A stretch of 64,000 bases of DNA from Watersipora subatra (GCF_963576615.1 NC_088711.1:3100001-3164000); one strand, 5' to 3'. Shown: positions 11,801 through 24,738, numbered from the stretch's first letter. Translations and numbers: made by a program. The notes: generated by a model from the sequence alone, not told the origin.

Positions 11801-14800
11801 TTTCAGAGTTGTGCCTCACTCTGTTGCCCGTATCTTTCTGTAATGCTGGCTGTAATAAGTCCACATAACTATTCTGTAGCAGCCAATATAAAAACAGCTC
11901 AGGATTTCCTTCATGCTCCTTTCAAATTGCGTAACACACCCAAGTGCTATGTAACTTATATTAGACAAGCCAGACTTAGAATGCATAATCCTGACCATTC
12001 TCAGTACAAGATATGATCAGTAATGAAAAACTAAGTCATTAAGAACGAGACAAAAACGATGGCTTTCCAAAAGTTAGTATTACAGTGGAGATATCATCAT
12101 AATACAGTAGACCCTCACCATACGATTTGAATTCGTTCCAGTGTTGACATCGTAAGTTGAAAATGTGGTATAGAAGGGTGTAGAAACCTATAGTAATTAC
12201 CTAATGCAAACACCCCCTGGTAACAAAACATTTAAATTTTATATACATTTTATGTACATATTAAAAATTGCTAACAAAATAATATGTTAACCTTAGTAAC
12301 TATAGTTACCTACAGTAACTCTAATGTATTTAGTGGTTATGATCAGCAAAAAAATGTAACATTATAATGTGTTATGTGCAGTATGTACCATAGGGAGTTG
12401 ATGGGTTTCTTACCTTCGAGGCAGATGTAAAATATAAACGTTGAATTTAACTTAAATGAATTTAAAATAAAAACTAAACACATACTTAAAGCAGTTTTAG
12501 TACTGAATGGCGAAAAATTTTGTGTAGAGGGCGAAAAAACATCGTGTTCTACATTGTAAGGCAAAAAATCGTAAAATAGGGACATCTTAACCCGAGGGCA
12601 CACTGTAATAGGCAGCCAATAGTTGTTATCAATCATAAACGCACTACTCCGAGGAAATTCTCAGAACAGGTTTCTAAAAGCCATGGTAGAACTTTTCAAG
12701 GCAAAGCCCACACAGCGGTGCAAATATGATGTCTTACAAGTACTCAACACACGAGCTGTCACTGAATGATATAGTTGACATAACTCTAGACGCAAACTTA
12801 ACGACATGTCATGTAATTACTTCCACTGTTGGACAACATTTCCAAAAAAATAGTAGTTAAAAAGCATCGTAACAAATGCCAGTTGACAAAAACAATGTTC
12901 AGACAGATACCAGTTCTATGGTGCTTCAGCCAAATCACTTTTATACCAACCGAGAAGAATTTACAACTGTGTATTCAAGAGTTGACATAAGTTTTTTTAA
13001 TATACCATATTAAATAGTCCTACTGGTTCTTACACAACTTTTAACTAGCAGAAATGTGTAACACTAAGTCTTTATGTAAGAGAGAGAACAGATGAGGTGA
13101 ATGTTTAGGACTTCAAATATGATATCATGAATATTTTATTTTACAACTAATAAACGATATAATAATAATACCCATCCATGAAATCAATTTCATTATCATG
13201 TGTTTGAAGCCTTGATATAACAATGCTTAGTAGCTGGCCCAACAAACGCAGAAGCTCGTTGCAACTACGCAGTGTGTACAATAATAATTATAATCAAAAC
13301 ATCAAGTTTTAGAGTTGTCTGCACAATTTTAGAAAGGTATCTTTATCGTTAAATAAAATAGTCATCTTTTACAGTAGATTTGGACAAATTAGAAGTAATA
13401 TGTTGCTATTATTCTATTAGTGATTCTTGGAATAAAGCACCTTGTATTAAATGAGGTAAGAAAGTTTCCGCTCAAGTCTACATCTTTTCCAGAAATGGTC
13501 ACATAACAGACAAGTTTTCTCATAAATATATGCCAGAAACCTTGTAAAACTCCAAGTTTTTTATTACCTCTCAAACTTAGTTATTCATTGCCTGATGTTT
13601 ATTTTCTTCAATGGGATGCTTCTAAATGATCAGAAGACAGTTTTAGTCTACTTATATTAGTTTCCCTATTTACTAAGATGGCTAAATTTGGCTGTCAAAT
13701 TCATAAAATTTTTCAATTTTTCATTCAGAGTTAGCAAAAATTCTGTCGAGCATTTTAAAGAAAAAAAGATTCTCGAGTTACCATCAGATGAGCTGGTATG
13801 TGGAAATTTATGTTGATTGTACATGTTTAATTTGCATTAGTTTTAAAAGATAAGCTTTCAAGGAAGTTAACTGTATGCCATTAATATGCAATCATTTGGG
13901 TGTTTTGTAAAAAGTCATGAGTATAAAAATAAATATACAACAGCATTTGAACTTTGCAAAAGACAAAGTATGGAAGCAAATCTAGAATTGGGCTTGACAC
14001 AAACCGGAATATAAAGAAATTATTAATGCGTATGGTGTGTACAATTCTTGTGGCATGCCACTAAAGTTCGTTGAAATAGCATGGCAAAAGGTAATCATAA
14101 TTTAACAGTGTATTGAGTGAACTGTCTAGTGAGCTTTAAAAGAAGTTTCAAAATAACTCCAACTTGCAAGTGGATAGTTGGATCAAAAACAAAAAATGAG
14201 AGTTTTTGGTACCAAAAAATACAAGTTTGTATTTTGCGGTTGCTTTGGCAAAATATCGTGTGAGGATATTGTGAGAAATGAGCATGTGATGCAAACAAAT
14301 CATGTCACATTTAGTTTTATTAGCATCAGAAATGCAAACGAAATGTGGAAGTGGCTGTACTGAAGAGAAGCGTCTCTTTGCATAGTCTTAATGCAATTAC
14401 ATTACCAACCTGCTTGAAGACCTGTGAAAGATTATGGGGTGAACCAAAGGTGGTTAACCTGCTTGGGCAATCAAGACCATTCAGTTCATCAATGCTCTCC
14501 ACATCAATAATTCTAGTGTCATCTGCTTGGCTAGAACCAAGATACATTCAATGGTTATGAATGCGAATGTCTAAACTCTTTGTTCAAAGCCCTTTCATCA
14601 CTAATAATTCCTAAAGCATCCTAAAACTCTCCGTATCCCATACATTATCTATTTAGATTTTCATTTTTGCATTGTTGACAAAACAATTGTAGTTTATGAC
14701 AAAACAAAGACAGAGTAAACAAGTAAACAAATATAAAATGTTATGCAAAACGAGCTAAATTCCATGTGGCAGATAGATCCCATGCCTCATCAGGATTTGT

Positions 14801-15044
14801 TCTTATGTCAAAAAACTTAGGAGATATTAAATGGGTACATAATAAGAAATGTCAAATAATACCTATTCTCTCCAAGCTCATCGAATATATCGCAATGCAT
14901 AGATTCAGCACCAAGAAAGACATCGTCAAAAAGTCCCGTGAATCCGTTTGTCATCAGCATGTCATTAAAAGCTACCTCAGATCGTGGTCGCACTCTTGGA
15001 GAAGTAAATACTTCAAATCCTGGTTTAAAATCCATAGTCTCCAT
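5814..15044 (-). CDS. PPARGC1: PGC-1/PPRC1/Spargel-type transcriptional coactivator
   Basis: Fourteen coding exons assemble on the minus strand with GT/AG borders and exact phase continuity: 15044-14863, 14530-14410, 11837-11687, 11497-11441, 11351-10728, 10614-10582, 10495-10418, 10315-10252, 10143-10051, 9845-9645, 9526-9413, 8577-8321, 8132-8049 and 5920-5814 (stop TAG). They total 2166 nt, 721 residues. An acidic N-terminal activation region (about 1-175) comes first. An NHDY tetrapeptide at 390-393 matches the position of the family's HCF-1-binding DHDY. An Arg/Ser-rich region spans about 468-580. An RRM follows, with RNP2 VVYVGGI (603-609) and RNP1 NYGFVTF (641-647). The C-terminus has the family's YADL segment and ends in a basic tail after FDRLLKQSL. 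Family members are nuclear coactivators of mitochondrial and metabolic genes. No canonical LxxLL motif was seen. The acceptor of the 33-nt exon was chosen by phase and is the least certain junction. Confidence 0.93.
7189..7670. mobile_element. Nested inverted-repeat element, family C
   Basis: Imperfect terminal inverted repeats of about 60 bp: the left end begins TGCATCTTAGGTCGGTACAA and the right end is its complement. It interrupts family B copy 1, whose sequence resumes on both sides (AGATATTTC on the left, CTTCCCAATGCAT on the right), so it inserted later. Its interior contains a fragment of a Kolobok-like element (7317-7487). Confidence 0.75.
7317..7487. mobile_element. Solo terminal repeat of the Kolobok-like family
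   Basis: A 171-bp stretch ending CAACCTTTAA that matches the right terminal repeats of the elements at 24739-25645 and 29501-30386 over their full length. No left end or interior is present, so it is a solo end or a truncated copy, sitting inside the family C element. Confidence 0.85.
7883..7936. repeat. 22-bp perfect inverted repeat near a family B end
   Basis: Arms at 7883-7904 and 7915-7936 are exact reverse complements (core ATTTGAAAGGCACC) with a 10-nt loop. They use the terminal ATTTGAAnGCCACC motif of family B, so the fold-back is probably a duplicated terminal motif in opposite orientation. Confidence 0.9.
12103..12607. mobile_element. Short TA-flanked inverted-repeat element
   Basis: A 505-bp element in the third coding intron of the coactivator. 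Ends are TACAGTAGACCCTC on the left and the complement of TACAGTGTGCCCTCG on the right. The next matching block is ATACGATTTGAATTCG against ATCGTAAAATAGGG. TA at each edge and TACAGTNG ends are typical of Tc1/mariner-type MITEs. No transposase is encoded. Confidence 0.72.
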
Positions 15045-15481
15045 CGCATAAGATTGAGAGCATTCCTTCTAAAATCAACATGCATATTTCGTAAAAGGAT
15101 TCATCCGAACGAACTATGTGATCGATTTTGATTAAAATACAGGCTACATACGCTAAAAAATTACTCCTTCGATATATATTGCACTAGAATAACATGAATG
15201 AATATTATGTACTGCTGACAAAACGGATATAGACCAAAATACTCCTAGCAGCAAAGGCCGTTCAAGATATTCGGTTTTGCTGCATTTTCTTATTCATGCC
15301 ACTGACAGTATAAAGTTGCTGATATTGGGGGAATACTATAAGCAATTAAAAACAAAACAGATTAAAGCAAGTTTGACTGCAGCATTTCATAGTAAAATGG
15401 ATCATATATAAATCTTTCGTTGAATGCGCTTCGAAACAATAAAATACGGAGAATCTCCGAAAAGCAAAAATACACGCTTAC

Positions 15482-15610
15482 CAGCCACGCGATTCATTCA
15501 TTCCACAAGCTGTAGCGTGGTCTCTGACCTATATCCTGAGGAAATGACGTTTAAACCGCTCAGCTACCGTAGCAACCATTTGCGAAGTAGCGCAAGGATA
15601 TGCGAATAAT
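15482..15610 (-). promoter_or_regulatory. Probable 5' UTR exon and uORF of the coactivator gene
   Basis: A strong donor (GCTG then GTAAGCG) on the minus strand at 15482/15481 matches the acceptor just before the coding exon (TTGATTTTAG, exon from 15068). None of the three joins gives an in-frame upstream start, so this exon is inferred to be untranslated and ATG 15044 is the start. The leader contains a short upstream ORF beginning MVATVAERF and ending in TAG. The 5' boundary is unknown. Confidence 0.45.
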
Positions 15611-17239
15611 TCTAATATACAATTTCACGCATTAAAATGATTTTTGAAAAATATGAAAATTATTTTGTTTATAGATATTGTTAGACAATTTATCTGTTTG
15701 TGGTAAATAATTTACAATACAATCATTTGTTAATTGAGATAATTTGACGCTGCGTTATGTTTTCCACAACTGTCACACGATGATTTTGTAAACAACGTAT
15801 TTTGTACAACGTTAATGCCATTATTAGCTAATGAATGATCGACTAATAGCTGTCTTTTGTCTGATGAAGTGAATTTAAAAGAATGGTTTGAGGCGCTAAA
15901 TTTATTCATTTAAACAAGAAGAGTGGGCTATATCTTACTGTATTCTAAGTTGGTTGACTTAACTGGTAACGGTAGTAATGAGTTTGCTATAAACGCCAGA
16001 AAATGATTTTGTAACGGTGTTCTTGAAGTATAGTGATCCAATTCGTTGATGTATACGGTAGTAACTTCTGCAATAACTATAAGATAATATTTGCATGTTT
16101 TCAAGTGCTCCTTGAGAGCTACTCGTACGCACAACACCATTACTTCATAGTTTATATATCCGAGGCTTACACGATCGCAACGTTGAAATAGTTAGAACAG
16201 TTACTTTTATGCGTTGAAAATACGCCGACTTGATTTACAAATTAATTATATGCACTAGCTTCTAAAATATTAATGATTTAAGCTCAAGCTAGCACTACGA
16301 TTGGAGCTGACCTAATCTAGTAGTAATTAGGTACGCATATGACTTACAGACTTTCTAGGTTATATGTAAAAGTTGGTAGTAATATCTTTTGACTTAACTG
16401 TACATTAGATATGATAGGCAAACTTACTTGTTATAGTGCTACATGAACTTAACTGTAAACATGTTGCTTGTTAGATGTTACAATCTTTGTAACTTTATAA
16501 GTAGAAAAACCAAACAGAGCACTGGATCCACAATGGGCAGAGTAGGCTATAAGCAAGATAAACGTAGGTTTAAACTAAAATTGATTTGATTTTTCACAAA
16601 TTTATATCGATTTTAGTTCAAAGTCATGTTGATCAATTTTATAGCTGAAACAGTGAATATGCTGCCATATTTTATTGTTAATTCAAGTACTGTGACAACA
16701 AAACTACAGAGTTCTCAGATCAGTGACAAAAAGGAATGATGACATTTATATTTTACCTTGTGGTTATTTTGCTCCTTGCTTGTCACCATAGCCTTCTGTA
16801 ATTTGTACTCTGTTTTTCTTTTGCCTTTCATAATGATTAGTCCAGTTGTATATTGGTAGAGTGTTAATAAGGAGCGTGTTCTCTAAACTAATTCATGTAA
16901 AGTCAAACAATTTGCAATCTACTTGTTTAAGTACTGACTCTATCTTCGTTTCTTAAATGCCGGTGTGCTAGTCGCTCTCTATCTTCTCAGCCAAGTGTCA
17001 TAGCGTCTAGTAAGTCAAACTTGATGTGAGTAAACTTTCTTTGTTTACAAGTGATTGCAACTGCTGGATTATGTAAGCTATTGTCGGAGTTATATACGAA
17101 AGCCTAAAGACAGAAGAACTTCAAGCAATTATCATTCCTTAGCTATTAAAACTGGCATTTATTCACATAATCCTTTACAGTATTAAACAATACATGTGGT
17201 TATTCCTCAACTCCTGTATTATTATTGTTTGATAGCGTT
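15611..17239. promoter_or_regulatory. Divergent intergenic region between two genes
   Basis: The minus-strand coactivator gene and the plus-strand coiled-coil gene start on opposite sides of this 1.6-kb AT-rich stretch, so both promoters should be in or near it. I see no convincing TATA box or CpG-rich core. The 5' UTR of the coiled-coil gene was not delimited. Confidence 0.45.
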
Positions 17240-20200
17240 ATGAAGGCTCCTGTCTCTGACAGTTCAGACGCCTCAGTCATGGAGGTTGTCAGAGCAAGAA
17301 AAGTATGTACTGTGCCTCAGCAACTTTTAAAAAGCTATGAGCTTCCAGCTCTTCGTAACTCCAGAACAGTGCCTAAGCGTTATGAAGAAACCAAGCCAGT
17401 AAAGGTTCAAAATTTCACTCATCAAAGAATAATGGGTAGGCTAGAATAATAATGTCTATAGTGCAAATTTTAACACAGCAGAGATAGCACATTTAATACT
17501 TTTTTCTCAGATATTGATCAGTCTTGCACTTTGATTGGCACCCTAGATAATATCACGCAAAAAATATGCCTTGCAACAAAGATTATTCACCATGGGACTG
17601 CTAATCAGAACTGCTTGTATTTTTTCAGCAGCCTATATATGCAGCCTTTATTCTCTTATGTATATACAATGTATATATATCTATTTCTAATAAACACTGT
17701 TTCAACATTTGTAATGTTATGTAATCTATTTTCATAGCCAGTATTATGGTCTTTTGTGTCAACTTGGTAACTTAGTCAAACTATTTAGAGACATTTACAG
17801 GTTAAGCTGTTACTTCAGATTTACCTGTTAGTATGCAGCATTCAAGGTAGTTGATGTGCTTGTTAATTTTATGATCGTGAAAAGCTACACTGTCTCTTGC
17901 AGACCTTGGAGAGCTGATCAATCGACAGACGAGAGAAGAAAGTGTCAAACTTCAGCAAGTGGCAGTAGAAAAGGCAGTTGCTGAAACGTGGGAGGCAGCC
18001 AAAGAACTTAAGATACAAGCGGTTCGTGAGGCTTTAGATGAAGCCAAAGTTCAACACGAAAAACAGCTCCAACAACTCCGACAACAGCATGAGCGATCCA
18101 TAACGGTTGGTTCTTTGACAAAAATCTTTTTCTGTTTGACTGTGGTCTTAGCTGGTGCATTGAATAAGCCTAGTTTTTACTACTGTGATTCATCGTAATC
18201 TTGTAAAGCTAATAGCGGAAAGCTGTGCCGCTGTTTAGGATTATCTTACTGAATTAAGAAAGTGTTATAAAATCAGATTTGACACAGATGCTCTAGAATG
18301 CTTTGGTTTAAAAACCTTCACCAGCTTCTGCTAGCTAATCGGTAATCAGGTAAATTACCATTGTTTCACAGTACATAGACTCCTCTTCATAAGCCTGTCA
18401 TCATCAATGGAGTCTAAATACTCAGTGTCTCCTAGTATGGTGTCTACCTTCTTAACAGCTCTCTCGCGTGCTCATCCATCAGTTGATTAAGCTCGCTGGT
18501 GACAGATAGAAGTATAGAATTTTACAGTGTACTCTTATATTTGTTACATGGCTGGTCAAGCAACAGCAAAAAAATGGTAAATCATTTTAAAACACAAGTC
18601 GGACTTGGAAATGTAAATCCAACAGCTTAATCGAGTTTTAAAAAGTTATTAATCACTTATGATAAATTTTAAAAGTGAATTGAAAAAAAACGTTTAATTA
18701 CCCTTTGTGAAATTTTGGCATTTGCAGGAAAAAACCTTAGCTGTACAAACAAAGATGCAGAACAAAATGAGAGAGATGATAGAAGCAGAAAAGATTCAAG
18801 CAGCTGCCGAACTAAAAGCAACTGTAGAGCAGGTGATCATGGTTTATGGTAGTTGATTGTTTGTCGGATAAGGCGGAATAATTCTGTTAGGGCCCATGAC
18901 AGTATTCAAATCTATACTATTGTGGTGTTGATATAATGCATTTCACCAGCTGCTGATTAGGCAACTCTCTTTTGAACACGTACTGTAAATATTAGTAGGT
19001 TTGTTGGATGCACTCTGCATGTAGCTGTAATGATGTTTCTTGTACGAAACACCTCCACTGCGATGCTGATGTTAGGATCAACAAGTAAGATGACGCACTT
19101 ATTGAATGCTGTGCGCTATGGAAGCCCTAAAATATTGGTGATCCTATGTATGTGCTTAGTTTACTTAACTTATTTGTTACGTGTATTTATTCCTTCAATG
19201 AAGACTTATCGGGCAAATGAGTCTATTTATATAACGTAGGCATCCTCTAGAATGGCTAAATTTATTTAAAATTTCAACATTTTGTCTATACTTTAAGAAC
19301 ATTTGTTGCTGTTGTTTATGTATTTTAAAGCAAAAAATTGTAAATTTATCATTAGACGAGTTTAAAATATATATTTAGAAGTTTACTAGACACAATTGCG
19401 AGATGCACTAGTAGCTTCATAATAGTCCTGCTGAATAGGTAAATACCCTTATTCTATGTCCACATTTGTTTCAAAAAATTGATATGAATTCTTAATTCAA
19501 GGCACTTGCATTATACATGCTGTATATTACTCTGGGTGAAGGTCAAAGAAAAGTGTTCTCTCGAGCTTCAAGAGGCGGTAGAATCTGCCAGAATACAAGA
19601 ACTGAAAGTTGCAGAACAAGAGAGGAAACAACTCCTGCAGTAAGCCAAATTACATGTTATGCACTGCTGTACTAGCTTTTTCTGAAGAAAAGAATTAAGT
19701 TGTTAATAATAATGATAATAACGTTAGCAAATAAGTGAACTTTAAAATGCAATGTAGCTGTAGGTGATCTTTCTAATACACATATTTGTATGGATATGCT
19801 CTGTACAGATCTCAACTCAGACTTGTACATAAGAGCTGTATACACGGCAGCATGTATAATTGTATATCATACGAGAGTCACTTCATTTTATGTATAAATT
19901 TATAAATGTTATTGCTACACATGACCTCAAACTAAGCATTAAAAATCTATTACATCAAAGCTACCGAGTCATGTGATGTTCAAAACAACAGTTAGTAGAA
20001 TTTTATTATTCTGTTCTTGATTATTCAATTATTCTGGAATGTTCTAGAAATGCAAAGCAATCAAATGAATGAAATTGTAAACACTCTGCTCATTAGAGAA
20101 GCTGCTGAGAAACTGGCGAAAACCAGAGAAGCACTAGCCACAGAACAAGATCTCGCCCTCGCTGCTTTTGACAAAAAGAAAGAAAATGAAAAGGCTGCAG

Positions 20201-20535
20201 CTGTTTTGAAAGCTCAAACAGCAGAGAAAGAAGTCGGGGCTGCAGCCGTTGCTGCTGTGCAGCGACAACACGTAGTAGAGATTGAAAAGTTGGAGAAGGC
20301 TATTATCTCAGTTCACAAGAAAGTGGAAAAGAAGGAGAAGGAAGTGGCGAGGGTGCAAACGAAGCGTGAGCAGCTTTATGATGAACTGATCAAGGTGCAG
20401 GCTAATTACCAAGAGTTCATAGACAGACACCCCATGTTTGACCCTGGTCAGTCTAGATATCTTTTACTTGATGTAGAGTCCAACCCAAATGTTGTTAACC
20501 CGCGCAATGATGTCCCTAGTACAACACACAGCTGA
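17240..20535 (+). CDS. C6orf163: C6orf163-like coiled-coil protein
   Basis: Five exons on the plus strand: 17240-17435, 17903-18105, 18728-18832, 19542-19639 and 20058-20535 (stop TGA), 1080 nt, 359 residues. The protein is almost all charged coiled coil (about 66-320), rich in Glu, Lys, Ala and Gln. A Cys-containing N-terminal segment is followed by FTHQRIMDLGELI, and the end has a conserved-looking FIDRHPMFDPGQSRYLLL. From memory, human C6orf163 (about 329 residues) shares the order: a THKDILDIGANI-like segment, then a Trp in an AExW context, then long helix, then a PKLSPGHADFIL-like end. Its function is not established. The last acceptor (AAATGCAAAG at 20057) was chosen to keep phase; the better-looking TTCTAG ten bases upstream breaks the frame. 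The start ATG 17240 is the first in the exon. Confidence 0.75.
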
Positions 20536-23500
20536 AGTTAATCATATCGATCTCAAATCTTACTTGTCCTTTTAGCCGGCCAATGATACTCCGTGTAAGA
20601 ATATTTTTAAATCATGTTGTTTAGTCATTTATGAGTTCTTGATAAATGCATGTACTGAATGTTTAAATTCATAAAACAAAAATCTGATTCACATTTATGA
20701 CCCTCTGTTCGGTTTGTTTCTACTAATTGTGCTATTGAATGGTTTTTGGTGCTTTGACTTGAGTATTTGTTGAACAAGCATAATATTTTCCTGATTGTCA
20801 TTCTCCTTTTATGGCTGTGTATGGATTGCAGTGCATTATAAACTAGGTCAATTTTTTTCTGGAGGTTTTATACAATCGATTTACCTGCTTCTTTTGAAGA
20901 ACCATAATTTATGTTTTCTTTTCTTTTGTTATTTGTTGAATGGTATAAACAAAATATATGTTTGATATGAGTCAATTGTATCGCAGCCAATAATAATCTC
21001 AGATATAATAACGAAAGCTAATATGACGTACTCCATTTTATTCAACTATTTAAGCCTCTTCTTCTGTTTACTCACAAGAATTAACATCCTGCTGCTAACC
21101 AGTTGTTCTAAACTCCATTTTACAACCAACTCTAATATATACATATGACAACATTTTATATTCTCCATTACTAGTACTGACTGCAAAATCCAATTTACCA
21201 AACATTTTGCTTCAAAAATTATTATGTGAGTGCGTGTGATGTTTTATCGAGTTTAATTCATAGGTGAAGCATAAAAAATAACAAAAAGTACAAACAAAGC
21301 AAAATGAACTATTCGATAGTATCAGTTTGAATAACAATAACCCCACGAATGACATTTCACTAAAATATACCAAAGATAGCACTAAAAACATAAACGAAAA
21401 CTATACCGGAATAGTATCAACAATAGTGACAGCGGAAGACATTTCACTGTCACTAAGTTTGGTATGCATGAACCATCCAACTCGGTGCTGCTGTCTCACA
21501 GTCTGATAGCGAGCTGGTCTATGGTGAAGATTTGTGATCTTTACGAATGTCAAACTTTGCCGAATTAAATTCAACAGGAAGAAAATAATTGTAGGATGAA
21601 AGTTATCGCCTTATTATACTAAGCTAAAGCTGTAGATCTGTTCTCTATATATCTGTGTCTCTAAAACATGAAATAGCTGACTGGGGTAGCATTACTCAAA
21701 GTAAAAAAAATCAAATAATACTATTAATGATACCTTAGGTGGTTCTGGAATCTGGATATAAAAATGAGTTTGCTAATCTGCTTGCTAATCAGATGTAGTT
21801 GTTACAAATCCAGTTTCAGGATCATTCAATTTTTGATTGTTTATAACATCTGGGTTTCTAGTTATAATTAGGTTGATATTGAGCAAGTATTGAGTACTTT
21901 AAAATAATACCTATTGTGGCATAATTTTAGGAACACGTAGATTTTATTATGCGGCAGTGTTCATCAGTTCAATGATCAATGATATACAGCCCCCCTGTGG
22001 GGGCTGTATATCATTGATCAGTTTGACAATGTATGGATTTGCATTTTAGATACAGAACAAAATAGGTGAGAGTTGTTGACTGGTTGTTTCCTTCGAAATG
22101 GACTCTATTTTTATGATAATGAATGTTGAAAATAATGAATTTGAAAACATGCCATAATAAAGATATTGCTGAATTCTGAAGTTCTCAGATGCAGAAATTT
22201 TTTTGTTATCTCGGAGCTGATTTACTCTTGGAATTGAGACCGCTACTTGGGTAATTAGTAGTGCAATTATACATGTACGAATGTGGTGAACCGGGTTAGG
22301 CGAAATTTATAAACAAACTATTTCGGCATAAATGACGACCAATGAAATGTCAGTAAAATTATTTAGACAAGTAAATGATTGAGGAGTAGCTGCCAAGCAA
22401 AATTAAAACTGAAATGATGTTATTTTTTCTTGGTTTCTTTAAAGTATAGAATAGGATTTACTCTAATGATTGACTACACATCCAGAGTAAATTGCCAACC
22501 CCAACCAAAAGTTTGTGCCCCCACATTGACCTACATGCCATCAAATGTCTCCTAGAACTTCTTCTCTGTTTTGTACGTCGACCATTGAACGTTTGTTCGT
22601 AGCTCCTTTTTTATAAAGCTGTTGGTCTCTTCCAATGAAGAGAAGAACACTGCCTACATTTTTTTACAATATCTCCCATCAAAATTCCTGGGAATCTTGT
22701 ATCAAAACATGATTGTTTCTGGTTTAACAATAAGCGGTCTAAACGTCATTTATGCCAAAATAGAGTGTTTATAAATTTTACCGACAGTTATAAGTAGTTA
22801 CCGTATAAGACTGATAACCACTAAAATTTTAATAGCCTACTACGTTGTCATAAGCAAAGTGGTTTGCGGCGATGTGTTGTGATAGGCTAAAATGATAGGA
22901 AGGAATTCGTCTCAGCTCCATATCCGTTGTCGCATTTGGTGACGCTCAGGTTATTCACGATGAACAGCGTATCTGATATTCGCTGATCTAATTGAAAGAG
23001 CTTGCAAACCTGAGTGTAAGATTATAAGATTCTATGTTGTACTCAGTTGCAAATAATATCTATTAGGGCTGGTTGATATATTAAATGCAAAATTGGAATA
23101 TTAATACTCAACATTTTTTAATCATCTAATTTATATAGGTCTTGCAATTTATAAGAGTACAGTGAACGTTTGTGCCAAATTATGAACGTAAGACATACGT
23201 AATGCATGCTGCAAATTTGGTGAAATTTCTTGATTTGGTGATTTTCTTCAACTCTGATTCGTCGTGTTTTGTCTTGACTGGTAAAATCGAATATTATTAC
23301 TGGCAAAATCTAATATTATTACAATATATCTAGTGTGCGTATGTCATTAGTGAGCAACGTAACAATAAAAATAATCGGTGTAGATGAAGTATAGTGCAAT
23401 CAAAACTACATTTATGAGCTTCAATGCATATGAAGCCAATAACTATTACTATAACTAAAAGATGAACACTGAATTCAGATGCACAAATGTATTATGTATT

Positions 23501-24738
23501 TTAAGCAAATTTATACGTTCAATTGAGCCAATGTAAACGCGTATTCAATAGAAAAGCACCTATTAAAAAAGTTGGTTTTTCTCACATCGGGCTTTGGAAG
23601 CCCCAAAATTCCAGAGCGTACACATCAAGCTCGTACTACATATGCATTTAGATGTGTGGTAGACTGATGCTCTTTAGTTGAAGTATATCAAAAGTTGATT
23701 TGTATGGAGATTACGATTGCATTACAGCTCACACTATTTAATTGACTATGAAGTATACGACAATAGCCAGAATCAGACTTCTGAACAAAATGGTGGCCCT
23801 TTTAGGCCATTGGGGACAGCGCTGGCTTAGTTTTACAGATGGTAGTCCAAGTTGAAGATCTCAAATAAGAGCTGTAGGCTGCAGAGCAACAGAGGCTATG
23901 ACTGTCTCATGCTCGGGCCTGTGCCTTTTTACAGGCTACCACCGAAATTGCCATGGAGATGGGGGGCATCTGTGATGTTGCTCCTCAGCTTGGCAAGGGC
24001 TGGCTATGGCAGGGATAAAAGTCATACCTCTATTTGCGTTGTTTGCTTGGCTACCTTTGGCGGCGCCTCTGCGAAGACCGGCTGCGACGAGAGGAGGCCT
24101 CGGTTTGGCAGGCTGTAGTCTTTGAATGCTCCTGTAGCATGTGATCCTTTAGCACCTCGTGTGATGGAACACTGGAAACTGCAATGGAGACAGCACGATG
24201 ATGAAGACGCTCATGTTTTTTTATTCCAAAGGCTACTCATTTTGTAAGAGCGCTCCATGCAGTGCAGCATCATTGTTGCCAGTTTTCGATCTAACTCTGC
24301 CAGGCCAGTTTTTGGTCCAATTCAGCTCGGTCAGTTTTCAGTCCGACACTGTGGGGCCAGTCTTCGATCCAATTCAGTTGGTCCCTTTTCGGCCAAAATC
24401 AACTCTGATAGAACTTTTAAGGGGTTGGGATTATACGTTGTTAGAATTATACATATTTTTACTTTTATCTGTTAATTTTGTTCCCTACGATGCTTAATGG
24501 ATTGTGAATCTTTCATGTTTTGTTAGTAATTTTCTTGTTGTAAGTGAATACCGAATGATCTCATACATCTGTAATGAAGTAATTATTTTGAACCTTATTG
24601 GTTGCTATCCACCATCTGCTCTTCATGACTATCTGCCCTGCAAAGTCGAATGAAAGCATTCCTAAATGCTTCTTGTGATTCGGCAAACATGTAACTCTAC
24701 ACTGCACTGGTCATCAACCAAAAAAGATCATCTTGTTT
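20536..24738. other. Intergenic, no gene recognised
   Basis: No conserved coding exon. ORFs of 60-99 codons at 23118-24497 have no family features and look like chance. A perfect long hairpin occurs at 21973-22020. The segment around 23790-24420 is locally more GC-rich with repeated CAATTCAG(C/T)(T/C)GGT-type motifs, possibly an old repeat, but no ends are visible. Confidence 0.5.
21973..22020. repeat. 22-bp perfect hairpin with 4-nt loop
   Basis: Left arm 21973-21994 and right arm 21999-22020 are exact reverse complements (arm begins TGATCAATGATATACAG and ends in five C). The loop is CTGT. No flanking target duplication or array is present. Confidence 0.95.

Noticed and set aside
18121-18198. 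Extension of the coiled-coil exon 2 ORF past its splice donor
   Set aside because: The sequence turns hydrophobic and intron-like after the donor, and skipping it restores the coiled coil in phase.
23852-24497. ORFs of 72-99 codons in a slightly GC-richer patch
   Set aside because: No motif, no splice context and overlapping frames; treated as chance.
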